NCBI GenBank assembly: GCA_022865725.1
Contig: JALHTP010000073.1
Span: 1 to 5,211, forward strand
Direction of reading: 5' to 3'
Source: Methyloceanibacter sp.
GTDB taxonomy: Bacteria > Pseudomonadota > Alphaproteobacteria > Rhizobiales > Methyloligellaceae
Length of the DNA: 5,211 bases
Position numbers and translations under genes: made by a program
Shown here: piece after piece, positions 1 through 5,211 of the stretch
How the letters are laid out: each line of letters starts with the position of its first letter
Numbering within the stretch: position 1 is the first letter of the stretch
The notes under the pieces: generated by a model
Database searches by the model: none
What the model was told of the DNA's origin: nothing
Seen by the model: only the letters and a program-made list of their open reading frames with translations

Positions 1-817
1 ATCGGCCGCCAATACCATTGCCGGCCTCGCCTCCTTCGGCGCCAAATGCGGCTTCATCGGCAGAGTGGCGGCCGATCAGTTCGGCGGCATCTTCCGCCAC
101 GACATCCGCTCGCTGGGGGTGGCCTATGACACTCTGCCGGCGAGCGACGGGGCGCCGACCGCCCGCTGCTTGATCCTGGTGACGCCCGACGGCGAGCGCA
201 CCATGAACACCTTTCTCGGCGCGAGCGTGGACTTCACCCCTGAGGACCTCGACCTTGCCCTGATCGGTGCTTCCAGGATCGTCTATCTGGAGGGCTATCT
301 GTTCGACCGCGACGAGGCCAAGGCCGCCTTCCGAGCGGCGGCGCGAATGGCCAAGAAAGCGGGCGCCAAGGTCGCGCTCAGCCTGTCGGACGCCTTTTGC
401 GTCGACCGCCACCGCGACGACTTCAAGGCCTTCGTGCGGAAAGGCGCCGATATCGTCTTCGCCAACGAGAAGGAGATCACCACCCTTTACCAGGTGAACA
501 GCTTCGAGGCGGCGGCCGACAGGGCGCTCCAGGACTGCGAAATGGCGGTGCTGACCCGCTCCGAAGCGGGCTCGGTCATCGTGGCCCAAGGCGAAACCTT
601 CGAGATTCCCGCCGAATCAGTCCCCCAGGTGGTCGATGTGACCGGAGCCGGCGACCTCTATGCCGCCGGTTTCCTCTATGGGCTGACACGAGGGGCGCCA
701 CTGGAATCCTGCGGGGCGCTGGGCAGCCTCGCCGCTGCCGAGGCCATCGGCCATATCGGCGCCAGGCCCGAAATCTCCTTGCGCAAGCTCGCCAAGGAGA
801 GGGGTCTGATCGGCTAG
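1..817 (+). CDS. PfkB-family carbohydrate kinase, adenosine kinase-like (5' partial)
   Basis: The reading frame is open from base 2 to the TAG at 815-817, giving 271 visible residues; the gene starts upstream of the window. Family members run to about 330 residues, so roughly 60 N-terminal residues are missing. Visible PfkB features are the N-terminal SAANTIAGLASFGAK segment with a following FIGRVAADQFG, and the C-terminal anion-hole and catalytic motif DVTGAGD (bases 635-655), whose last Asp (653-655) is the expected catalytic base. The segments PTARCLILVTPDGERTMNTF and FANEKEITTLY resemble the alphaproteobacterial proteins annotated as adenosine kinase, which phosphorylate adenosine to AMP with ATP in the cytoplasm. 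Substrate cannot be proven from sequence, and a ribokinase-like or other sugar kinase is possible. A GTG at 65 lies inside the conserved N-terminal domain and is not the true start. Nothing suggests truncation other than the window edge. Confidence 0.88.
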   Translation, partial: SAANTIAGLASFGAKCGFIGRVAADQFGGIFRHDIRSLGVAYDTLPASDGAPTARCLILVTPDGERTMNTFLGASVDFTPEDLDLALIGASRIVYLEGYLFDRDEAKAAFRAAARMAKKAGAKVALSLSDAFCVDRHRDDFKAFVRKGADIVFANEKEITTLYQVNSFEAAADRALQDCEMAVLTRSEAGSVIVAQGETFEIPAESVPQVVDVTGAGDLYAAGFLYGLTRGAPLESCGALGSLAAAEAIGHIGARPEISLRKLAKERGLIG

Positions 818-827
818 AAGGTAGATG

Positions 828-881
828 ATGGCGCTTGTGGCTTTTGGGCCACGCGATGCCAAAATCGTCTTATGGCGCTTG
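828..881. repeat. 10-bp direct repeat ATGGCGCTTG, two copies
   Basis: Identical copies of ATGGCGCTTG lie at 828-837 and 872-881, with start points 44 bp apart, in the gap between the kinase and the putative outer-membrane protein. The first copy begins 11 bp after the kinase stop. The second contains the ATG at 872 that would open the longest possible form of the downstream gene. They could be operator half-sites or the trace of a small duplication, or they may be chance. The flanks of the two copies do not match. Confidence 0.35.
832..855 (+). terminator. hairpin after kinase gene, possible weak terminator
   Basis: CGC (832-834), a two-base TT bulge and GTGGC (837-841) pair with GCCAC (848-852) and GCG (853-855) around the loop TTTTGG. 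This makes an 8-bp interrupted stem starting 15 bp after the kinase stop. No T-run follows (the next bases are ATGCCAAAAT), so it is not a standard intrinsic terminator. It may protect a 3' end or act with Rho. Confidence 0.25.
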
Positions 882-909
882 GAGATAACCACTTGAGAAG
901 GCCGTTCGC

Positions 910-918
910 TGCTATGTT
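910..918 (+). promoter_or_regulatory. tentative extended -10 promoter for the outer-membrane gene
   Basis: The string TGC-TATGTT at 910-918 fits an extended -10 element (TGn followed by a TATAAT-like hexamer). The nearest -35-like string, TTGAGA at 893-898, is only 14 bp upstream, so a normally spaced -35 is missing. A transcript starting about 7 bp downstream would begin near 925, which would leave the start at 944 usable but not the one at 872. This is a motif match only. Confidence 0.2.
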
Positions 919-933
919 TGGCACGAGTTTGAT

Positions 934-938
934 GGGGG
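934..938 (+). promoter_or_regulatory. G-rich ribosome binding site for start at 944
   Basis: GGGGG at 934-938 ends 5 bases before the ATG at 944. It is a modest Shine-Dalgarno-like stretch, but better placed than anything before the in-frame ATGs at 872, 914 or 932, so it helps fix the start. Confidence 0.35.
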
Positions 939-943
939 CCTCC

Positions 944-1999
944 ATGCGTATTTCGATTCGTGTACTGGCGGTAACCGCGACAGCGGTGGCGGCTTTTGCG
1001 CCGGCCGCTCATGCCCAAGACATGACGACGGCCAGCTTCGGCGGCACGACGATCTATATCGGCGGCGGTGTCCAGTTTCTGTCCCTCCCCGACATCAAGT
1101 TCACCGAGGCCGGTGGTAGTCGGCAGAAAAACAGCGAGAGCGACTGGCTGGACTTCGGTGGCGCGGCCGGCGGCGGCATCGAGACGGCGCTTGGCTTTTG
1201 GGGCGGCTATCGCGTGACCGGCGGCGTCAAAGGTTTCTGGGCCAATCTGGAAACCGACGACCGCAAGGGATGCAATGGCGGCTCGAACTATTGCACCGTC
1301 ATCGCCCCGACCGGCGAACTCATCGGCACCAGCGGAACTCTCTCCACCAAGACCGACCGCGATGTCGACTATTGGGGCGGCCAAGCCGAGCTGAAGTTCG
1401 GGCGTCCGGAGCCCGTGAACGTCAAGCCCAATCTCTACCGCAACGACTACTTCATCATCGGCGCCGACGTGCGCGGCATCGACCAGAATAACACCCTACG
1501 CAGTTCGGCCGGCACCAACTTCGCCTACAAAGAGAGCCTCGATACCACGTATTACGGCGGCTATATCGGCATCGGGGGCGAGTACAGCTTCGGCTTCATC
1601 CCATTCTTCGGTTCTGCCGTGAAAGGCGTAGGCGGCATCTATGACCGTCTCGGATTGCGCACCTTCATCAACCTGCGCGGCGGTCTCTACCAGGCCGACA
1701 CCGACTATACCGGCCGTTTCGCCTCCGGGTCGTTTGGCTCCAGCCTGTCCCAGTCGAACGACGATCTCGCCTTCATCGGCACGATCTCGCTTGAGACAAG
1801 GAAGCAGCTTGGCTCTCGCACCAGCCTGTCGCTGTGGACCGACTACGAATACATCTCCTCGGTGCCGAAGATGCACTACGCCGACGACAACGGGAGCCCG
1901 ACACGGATCGGCGACGAGGGCGTGTTTGCCAGCCGCACCATGCTGCGCTTGAACATCAGCCTTGGCGCTCAGCAGCTCTACGAAGAGCCGCTGAAGTAG
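944..1999 (+). CDS. Putative outer-membrane beta-barrel protein with signal peptide
   Basis: The product is 351 residues from the ATG at 944, with stop TAG at 1997-1999. I chose this start because it opens directly into a Sec signal peptide: a basic start (MRISIR), a hydrophobic core at about residues 7-20, and an AHA-type cleavage site after Ala24, before QD. The in-frame ATGs at 872, 914 and 932 would put extra charged residues before it. The mature part is rich in Gly, Tyr, Phe, Ser and Thr, with many short amphipathic stretches that look like antiparallel beta strands. Examples are TTIYIGGGVQFLSL near the start, YYGGYIGIGGEYSFGF in the middle, and the closing TMLRLNISLGAQQLY. It has no long hydrophobic helix. 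The only cysteines, residues 110 and 117, sit in a Gly/Asn-rich loop and could form a disulfide. A porin or transport role is possible but not shown, and I do not recognise a named family. It is transcribed alone, between the kinase and the convergent coaA. Confidence 0.72.
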   Translation: MRISIRVLAVTATAVAAFAPAAHAQDMTTASFGGTTIYIGGGVQFLSLPDIKFTEAGGSRQKNSESDWLDFGGAAGGGIETALGFWGGYRVTGGVKGFWANLETDDRKGCNGGSNYCTVIAPTGELIGTSGTLSTKTDRDVDYWGGQAELKFGRPEPVNVKPNLYRNDYFIIGADVRGIDQNNTLRSSAGTNFAYKESLDTTYYGGYIGIGGEYSFGFIPFFGSAVKGVGGIYDRLGLRTFINLRGGLYQADTDYTGRFASGSFGSSLSQSNDDLAFIGTISLETRKQLGSRTSLSLWTDYEYISSVPKMHYADDNGSPTRIGDEGVFASRTMLRLNISLGAQQLYEEPLK

Positions 2000-2008
2000 C
2001 GCATCCAT

Positions 2009-2085
2009 TGTCATTCCCGCGAAAGCGGGAATCCAGTCGCCACCGATCACGGTGCTGGATTGCCCGGTCAAGCCTGGCAATGACA
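2009..2085. repeat. 77-bp compound palindromic intergenic repeat, cloverleaf-foldable
   Basis: The element lies between the convergent outer-membrane gene and coaA. The left unit (2009-2036) and the inverted right unit (2055-2085) are diverged copies of one module: both start TGTCATT and end AATCCAG when read inward. Each unit is itself a hairpin. The left one is TTCCCGC (2014-2020), a GAAA loop, then GCGGGAA (2025-2031). The right one is TTGCC-GG against CC-GGCAA (2060-2080) with one mismatch. The spacer adds CACCG (2041-2045), an ATCA loop and CGGTG (2050-2054), extended by ATCCAG pairing with CTGGAT. TGTCA (2009-2013) and TGACA (2081-2085) close the whole. ATTCCC-N8-GGGAAT in the left unit is the dispersed-repeat pattern called dRS3 in Neisseria, and similar strings occur in many proteobacterial intergenic regions. 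It lies 9 bp from one stop and 9 bp from the other, so it may also serve as a two-way transcript end. Confidence 0.85.
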
Positions 2086-2094
2086 GACAATGCC

Positions 2095-3048
2095 TCAGAG
2101 CTTCCGAAGCGCCACCGTCTCCACCGCATGATCGGCGCCTTTGCGCAGGATGAGATCGGCGCGCTGCCGCGTCGGCAGGATGTTCTCGTTCAAATTGGCG
2201 AGATTGATCGACCGCCAGATCGATAGGCCGGTGGCGACCGCTTCCTCCTCCGAGAGCGTGGCATAGCGATGGAAATAGGAGGCGGGGTCGCGGAACGCCG
2301 TTTGCCGGAGCCTTAAGAAACGCTCCACATACCAGCTCTCGACCAGCTCGGCGGCGGCGTCGATATAGATCGAGAAATCGAAAAAGTCGGAGACGAAGGG
2401 AATGGCCTCCCCGTCTTTGGGCAGCTTGGCCGGCTGGAGCACGTTGAGGCCCTCGACGATGACGATGTCGGGACGCTGGATGCTGAGCGGCTGGTCCGGC
2501 AGCACGTCGTAGATCAGGTGGGAATAGACCGGCGCCTCGACGCGATCCTTTCCCGATTTCACCTCGCCGAGGAAATTGAGCAGCTTGGTCAGATCGTAGC
2601 TCTCGGGGAAGCCCTTGCGGTTCATCAGCCCGCGCGCCTCGAGCACTTCGTTGGGGAAGAGGAACCCGTCGGTCGGCACCAGCTCGACGCGTGGGTGGCT
2701 CGGCCAGCGGGCAAGCAGCGCTTGCAGCACGCGCCCCGTGGTGCTCTTGCCGACGGCGACGCTTCCCGCCAGGCCGATGATGAACGGCATCTTGCCGTCG
2801 CCCTTGCGCAGGAACCGCGTCGTGCTGCCATGCAGGCTCTGGGCCGCCTCGACATAGAGGTTGAGCAGGCGGCTGAGCGGCAGATAGATGTCGACGACCT
2901 CGTCCGCCGAAACCCGCTCGGTGAGGCTCGACAGATTGTCGAGCTCGGCCTCGGAGAGCGGCATGGGCGTATCGGCCCTGAGCCGCGCCCACTCTTCGCG
3001 CAGATAGACGGTGTAAGGGGAGAACGCGACGAAGGGACGCGGATTCAT
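2095..3048 (-). CDS. coaA: Type I pantothenate kinase
   Basis: CoaA phosphorylates pantothenate with ATP to 4'-phosphopantothenate, the committed and usually rate-setting step of CoA synthesis, in the cytoplasm. The product is 317 residues; E. coli CoaA is 316. Key positions fall at the same numbers as in E. coli. The P-loop GSVAVGKS is at 95-102 with Lys101. Asp127 lies in PTDGFLFPN, Tyr175 and His177 in VYSHLIYD, Arg106 just after the P-loop, Tyr240 and Arg243 in SWYVERF, and Asn282 in the C-terminal INLANLNENILPTR segment. His177 and Arg106 are linked in the E. coli enzyme to CoA feedback inhibition, so feedback control is probably kept (inference). The ATG at 3048 follows the hisE stop by 17 nt and is preceded by GGTGAG, so it is probably the last gene of the his operon. 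It ends 9 bp from the palindromic repeat and converges on the outer-membrane gene. Confidence 0.97.
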   Translation of the reverse strand: MNPRPFVAFSPYTVYLREEWARLRADTPMPLSEAELDNLSSLTERVSADEVVDIYLPLSRLLNLYVEAAQSLHGSTTRFLRKGDGKMPFIIGLAGSVAVGKSTTGRVLQALLARWPSHPRVELVPTDGFLFPNEVLEARGLMNRKGFPESYDLTKLLNFLGEVKSGKDRVEAPVYSHLIYDVLPDQPLSIQRPDIVIVEGLNVLQPAKLPKDGEAIPFVSDFFDFSIYIDAAAELVESWYVERFLRLRQTAFRDPASYFHRYATLSEEEAVATGLSIWRSINLANLNENILPTRQRADLILRKGADHAVETVALRKL

Positions 3049-3057
3049 GGGAACGCG

Positions 3058-3063
3058 CTCACC
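3058..3063 (-). promoter_or_regulatory. Shine-Dalgarno of coaA
   Basis: On the minus strand GGTGAG lies 9 nt before the coaA ATG, inside the 17-nt gap after the hisE stop. It matches the GGTGA part of the anti-Shine-Dalgarno complement. It supports the ATG at 3048 and separate ribosome loading on a shared hisE-coaA transcript. Confidence 0.5.
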
Positions 3064-3065
3064 GG

Positions 3066-3404
3066 TCAGCGCGACGCGGTTTTCCGTCTCTTCTGTTCAA
3101 GCGCCGTCGCGCTCATGCGCCGCTCCAGCTCATCGAGTACGTCGTCAAGCGGGATGTGCCGGGACTCTAGCACCACGAGAAGGTGATAGAGCAGGTCGGC
3201 CGTCTCCCCGACCAACGCCTTCGCGTCCTGAGCCAGCGCGGCAATCGCCACTTCGACCGCCTCTTCGCCCAGCTTCTTGGCCGGCTTGACCGGGGCGCCG
3301 TCGAGCAGCCGCCGCGTATGGGAGTCTTCGGGCCTTGCGGTCCGGCGCGTCTTGATGATGGCGGCGAGCCGGCTCAGCACATCGTTGCTCATGTCTTGGC
3401 TCAT
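3066..3404 (-). CDS. hisE: Phosphoribosyl-ATP pyrophosphohydrolase
   Basis: HisE hydrolyses phosphoribosyl-ATP to phosphoribosyl-AMP and pyrophosphate, the second step of histidine synthesis, in the cytoplasm. It is an all-alpha, MazG-like fold. The 112-residue product carries the family signature AKKLGEEAVEVAIAAL (about 42-57), with the EExxE metal ligands Glu47, Glu48 and Glu51. A second helix, GETADLLYHLLVVL (66-79), supplies the ExxD ligands Glu67 and Asp70. It is a stand-alone HisE, as is usual in alphaproteobacteria, not a HisIE fusion. The start is uncertain: ATGs at 3404 and 3392 (108 residues) are both plausible and neither has a strong ribosome binding site. The frame stays open upstream to a TTG near 3455, but that extension has no family character. 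It is followed by coaA after 17 nt and separated from hisF by an unusually long 119-nt gap. Confidence 0.93.
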   Translation of the reverse strand: MSQDMSNDVLSRLAAIIKTRRTARPEDSHTRRLLDGAPVKPAKKLGEEAVEVAIAALAQDAKALVGETADLLYHLLVVLESRHIPLDDVLDELERRMSATALEQKRRKTASR

Positions 3405-3466
3405 ACACTGCTGCGGCGGGCGAGGGAATAGGCTCGTCCAGGTAATCCCTACCAAAAGTGCGGCAT

Positions 3467-3485
3467 CTGCCCGTTTGCCGGGCAG
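3467..3485 (-). other. 7-bp hairpin in the hisF-hisE gap
   Basis: CTGCCCG (3467-3473) and CGGGCAG (3479-3485) form a perfect 7-bp stem around a 5-nt loop. On the minus-strand transcript a short TTTT follows about 9 nt later, too far and too short for a strong intrinsic terminator. It may attenuate or process the transcript between hisF and hisE. Confidence 0.4.
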
Positions 3486-3507
3486 GATCGCCGATCTAAG
3501 GCCGCTT

Positions 3508-3522
3508 CCTCCGCCTCGGAGG
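3508..3522 (-). other. 6-bp hairpin just after the hisF stop
   Basis: CCTCCG (3508-3513) and CGGAGG (3517-3522) form a perfect stem with a 3-nt loop, starting one base after the hisF stop codon on the minus strand. No T-run follows. With the second hairpin at 3467-3485 it makes this gap the most structured part of the operon. A role in mRNA stability or partial termination is inference. Confidence 0.4.
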
Positions 3523-3523
3523 G

Positions 3524-4300
3524 CTAGGGGTCCAGCCGCATGGGGAGCCCGGCCGCCTGCATGTGCCGCTTGGCCTCGCCGATCGAGTGCTCGCCATAGT
3601 GGAAGATCGAGGCTGCCAGCACGGCCGAGGCATGGCCCTCGCGCACGCCCTCGACCAGGTGATCCAGCGTGCCGACCCCCCCGCTCGCGATCACCGGGAC
3701 CGATACGGCGTCGGCAATGGCCCGGGTCAGCTCAAGATCGAAACCTTTGCGCGTGCCGTCGCGGTCCATGGAGGTGAGCAGGATCTCGCCGGCGCCGAGC
3801 GCCACCATCTCCCGCGCATAGGATATCGCCTCGATACCGGTCGCCTCGCGCCCGCCATGGGTGAAGATCTCGAAACGCGGCGTCGCACCATCTGAAGTGA
3901 CGCGCTTGGCGTCGATGGCGACCACGATGCATTGCGCGCCGAATTTCTCCGATGCGGCCCGCACCAGGCTCCTGTCCTTTACCGCCGCCGTATTGATGGA
4001 GACCTTGTCGGCGCCGGCTTCGAGCAGCGCGCGCACGTCCTCCACGCTGCGCACCCCGCCGCCCACGGTCAGCGGCATGAAGCAGCGCTCGGCCGTGCGG
4101 GCGACCACGTCGAGGATGGTGCCGCGCTTCTCGTGGCTCGCGGTGATGTCGAGAAAGCAGAGCTCGTCGGCGCCGGCCTGGTCGTAAGCCGCGGCGGCCT
4201 CGACGGGATCGCCGGCATCGCGCAGATCGACAAAGTTGATGCCTTTGACGACGCGGCCGTCTTTCACATCGAGGCAGGGGATGACGCGGATCTTCAGCAT
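3524..4300 (-). CDS. hisF: Imidazole glycerol phosphate synthase, cyclase subunit
   Basis: HisF is the (beta/alpha)8-barrel synthase subunit. With the glutaminase HisH it turns PRFAR plus ammonia into imidazole glycerol phosphate and AICAR, linking histidine and purine synthesis. The product from the ATG at 4300 is 258 residues, full length for the family, opening MLKIRVIPCLDVKDGRVVKG. The two catalytic aspartates are at the canonical positions, Asp11 and Asp130 (in VVAIDAKR). Phosphate-binding loops are seen at VGGGVRS (79-85) with SINTAAV (101-107), and at ASGGVG (205-210). The frame is open upstream to 4489, but that part overlaps the small membrane gene and has no family similarity. It follows that gene after 17 nt. 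The ribosome binding site before it is weak, so translation may be coupled to the upstream gene. hisH is not in the window and is expected upstream of hisA. Confidence 0.97.
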   Translation of the reverse strand: MLKIRVIPCLDVKDGRVVKGINFVDLRDAGDPVEAAAAYDQAGADELCFLDITASHEKRGTILDVVARTAERCFMPLTVGGGVRSVEDVRALLEAGADKVSINTAAVKDRSLVRAASEKFGAQCIVVAIDAKRVTSDGATPRFEIFTHGGREATGIEAISYAREMVALGAGEILLTSMDRDGTRKGFDLELTRAIADAVSVPVIASGGVGTLDHLVEGVREGHASAVLAASIFHYGEHSIGEAKRHMQAAGLPMRLDP

Positions 4301-4317
4301 GGCTGCGGACTTACATC

Positions 4318-4626
4318 TCAAGTGCTTGTTTGCTTGGGTCGGCGCAAGCTGACGAAAAAAATAATCAGCGCCGCCGCCGCCCAGATGCAGAACAGCACGG
4401 CGCCCGCCGGCAGCGAGAGATACGAGTACCAGATGGCGAAATCCAGATTGTAAAACGTCTCGCCATAGTCCTTGCCGTTGATCACACAAGGGATCACCCG
4501 GTTGAGATCGACCTGGCAGCCGAGCGCTTCGGCGAATTCCTGTCTGGCGAGCGCGATGAGCGCAGGGCCAAACGCGATCAATGCGATCAGGACAAGCAAA
4601 ATGACGAAGATGGTGCGTGCGCGCAT
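4318..4626 (-). CDS. Small two-pass membrane protein of unknown function within the his operon
   Basis: The product is 102 residues with ATG at 4626 and stop TGA at 4318-4320. It begins MRAR, then a hydrophobic helix at about residues 6-27 (FVILLVLIALIAFGPALIAL). A polar loop of about 40 residues follows, then a second helix at about 66-93, and a basic tail (LRRPKQTST). The positive-inside rule puts both ends in the cytoplasm and the loop outside. The loop holds Cys37 and Cys47 around a VDLNRVIP segment, then VINGKDYGETFYN, which could form a disulfide in the periplasm (inference). It lies 14 nt after hisA and 17 nt before hisF, so it is almost surely co-transcribed and is a real gene. No histidine pathway enzyme is a membrane protein of this kind, and I recognise no named family. 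A membrane-embedded accessory protein is all that can be said. Confidence 0.8.
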   Translation of the reverse strand: MRARTIFVILLVLIALIAFGPALIALARQEFAEALGCQVDLNRVIPCVINGKDYGETFYNLDFAIWYSYLSLPAGAVLFCIWAAAALIIFFVSLRRPKQTST

Positions 4627-4640
4627 GACTCAGCCCTGCT

Positions 4641-5211
4641 TCAGACCTTGGTGTCTACGCGGCTGGCGGCGATCAGTCCCAGCGCCTCGCGCGCATCGAG
4701 CCGCCCATCGTAGAGCGCGCGGCCGGCGATGGCGCCCGCCAACATCGCATAGCGCGGCTCGAGCAGGCGCTTCACGTCCTCGATCGACGCCAGACCTCCG
4801 CTCGCAATCACGGGGATCGAGATGGCCTCGGCGAGCGCCGCTGTGGCTTCGAGATTGAGACCTTCGAGCACCCCGTCGCGGGCGATGTCGGTGTGGATGA
4901 TCGCGGCGACGCCGCAATCCTCGAACCTTTGCGCGAGCTCGAGCACGTCGAGCGCGCTCGTCTCGGCCCAGCCTGCGACCGCCACCTTGCCGTCGCGCGC
5001 ATCGATGCCGACGGCGATGCGGTCCGGAAACTTGCGGCAGGCTTCGCGCACGAGATCCGGCTCGCGCACCGCCGCCGTGCCGAGGATCACCCGCGTGACG
5101 CCCTCCCCGAGCCAGGCCTCGACGGTGGCCAGCGAGCGGATGCCGCCGCCGAGCTGAACCGGAATCTTGACCGCCTTCAGGATCGCCGCCACGGCAAGCG
5201 CGTTCACCGGC
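4641..5211 (-). CDS. hisA: Phosphoribosylformimino-AICAR ribotide isomerase, HisA (5' partial)
   Basis: HisA is a (beta/alpha)8-barrel enzyme that isomerises ProFAR to PRFAR by an Amadori rearrangement, giving the substrate of HisF. The window shows the C-terminal 189 residues, ending with TGA at 4641-4643. The first ~55 residues, including the N-terminal catalytic Asp region, lie beyond the right edge. Visible family marks are IPVQLGGGIRS with the following VILGTAAV phosphate-binding region, the catalytic acid/base Asp in VGIDARDG, the HTDIARDG segment after it, and IPVIASGGLAS near the second phosphate loop. The C-terminal GAIAGRALYDGR is typical of HisA and separates it from HisF. The GTG at 5207 lies inside a conserved strand and is not the start. 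It is upstream of the small membrane gene by 14 nt, as part of one operon. Confidence 0.95.
   Translation of the reverse strand, partial: PVNALAVAAILKAVKIPVQLGGGIRSLATVEAWLGEGVTRVILGTAAVREPDLVREACRKFPDRIAVGIDARDGKVAVAGWAETSALDVLELAQRFEDCGVAAIIHTDIARDGVLEGLNLEATAALAEAISIPVIASGGLASIEDVKRLLEPRYAMLAGAIAGRALYDGRLDAREALGLIAASRVDTKV

Noticed and set aside
872..943. N-terminal extension of the outer-membrane protein from the ATG at 872
   Set aside because: It would place 24 mixed residues before a textbook signal peptide and has no good ribosome binding site. The ATG at 872 is also part of the direct repeat.
617..1384. A 255-codon open frame antisense to the kinase end and the outer-membrane gene start
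   Set aside because: It overlaps two supported genes and the intergenic region on the opposite strand, has no recognisable domain, and is explained by GC-rich codon structure.
1496..2992. A 498-codon open frame on the minus strand across the outer-membrane gene, the repeat and coaA
   Set aside because: It runs out of frame through the well-supported coaA and antisense to the signal-peptide protein. Its Arg/Ala/Gly-rich low-complexity product is typical of a GC-rich shadow frame, and it reads through the palindromic repeat.
3405..3455. Upstream extension of hisE from a TTG at 3455
   Set aside because: The added residues show no HisE similarity, and the length would exceed the usual ~105-112 residues. 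The frame is simply open.
3425..3460. A sigma-70-like promoter before hisE on the minus strand (TTGGTA, 17-18 bp, CTATTC-like)
   Set aside because: Both hexamers match consensus poorly and nothing else supports it. It is kept only as a possibility within the hisF-hisE gap finding.
4301..4489. N-terminal extension of hisF to 4489
   Set aside because: It overlaps the small membrane gene in another frame, and the family start MLKIRVIPCLD is clear at 4300.
3524..5211. Sequence similarity between hisF and hisA (for example the shared PVIASGG segment)
   Set aside because: This is the well-known ancient relationship of these two half-barrel-derived enzymes, not a recent local duplication.

Overview
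The window is GC-rich, densely coded chromosomal DNA of an alphaproteobacterial type. Gene content and order (hisA, hisF, hisE, then coaA) fit Hyphomicrobiales (Rhizobiales); this assignment is inferred from synteny and protein character, not from a marker gene. I see no rRNA, tRNA, CRISPR array, transposase or phage gene.

Layout: (1) Positions 1-817, plus strand: the C-terminal ~271 residues of a PfkB-family sugar/nucleoside kinase, most like the adenosine kinases of this group. (2) 818-943: a short intergenic stretch with a hairpin, a 10-bp direct repeat and a tentative extended -10 promoter. (3) 944-1999, plus strand: a secreted protein of about 351 residues that looks like an outer-membrane beta-barrel and that I cannot assign to a named family. 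(4) 2000-2094: the gap between convergent genes, almost filled by a 77-bp compound palindrome (2009-2085) of the dispersed intergenic-repeat type. (5) 2095-5211, minus strand: an apparent operon read right to left, namely hisA (5' end outside the window), a two-pass small membrane protein, hisF, hisE and coaA.

How the genes work together: HisE (phosphoribosyl-ATP pyrophosphohydrolase), HisA (ProFAR isomerase) and HisF (cyclase subunit of imidazole glycerol phosphate synthase) act in the early and middle steps of histidine synthesis. CoaA (type I pantothenate kinase) starts CoA synthesis from pantothenate and is joined to the his genes by position, with only 17 nt separating hisE and coaA. The kinase and the putative outer-membrane protein are separate plus-strand units. 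Most of the window is ordinary housekeeping sequence. The items worth a second look are the cloverleaf-foldable repeat, the uncharacterised membrane protein inside the his operon, and the unusually long hisF-hisE gap. I found no convincing evidence of a new biological system.
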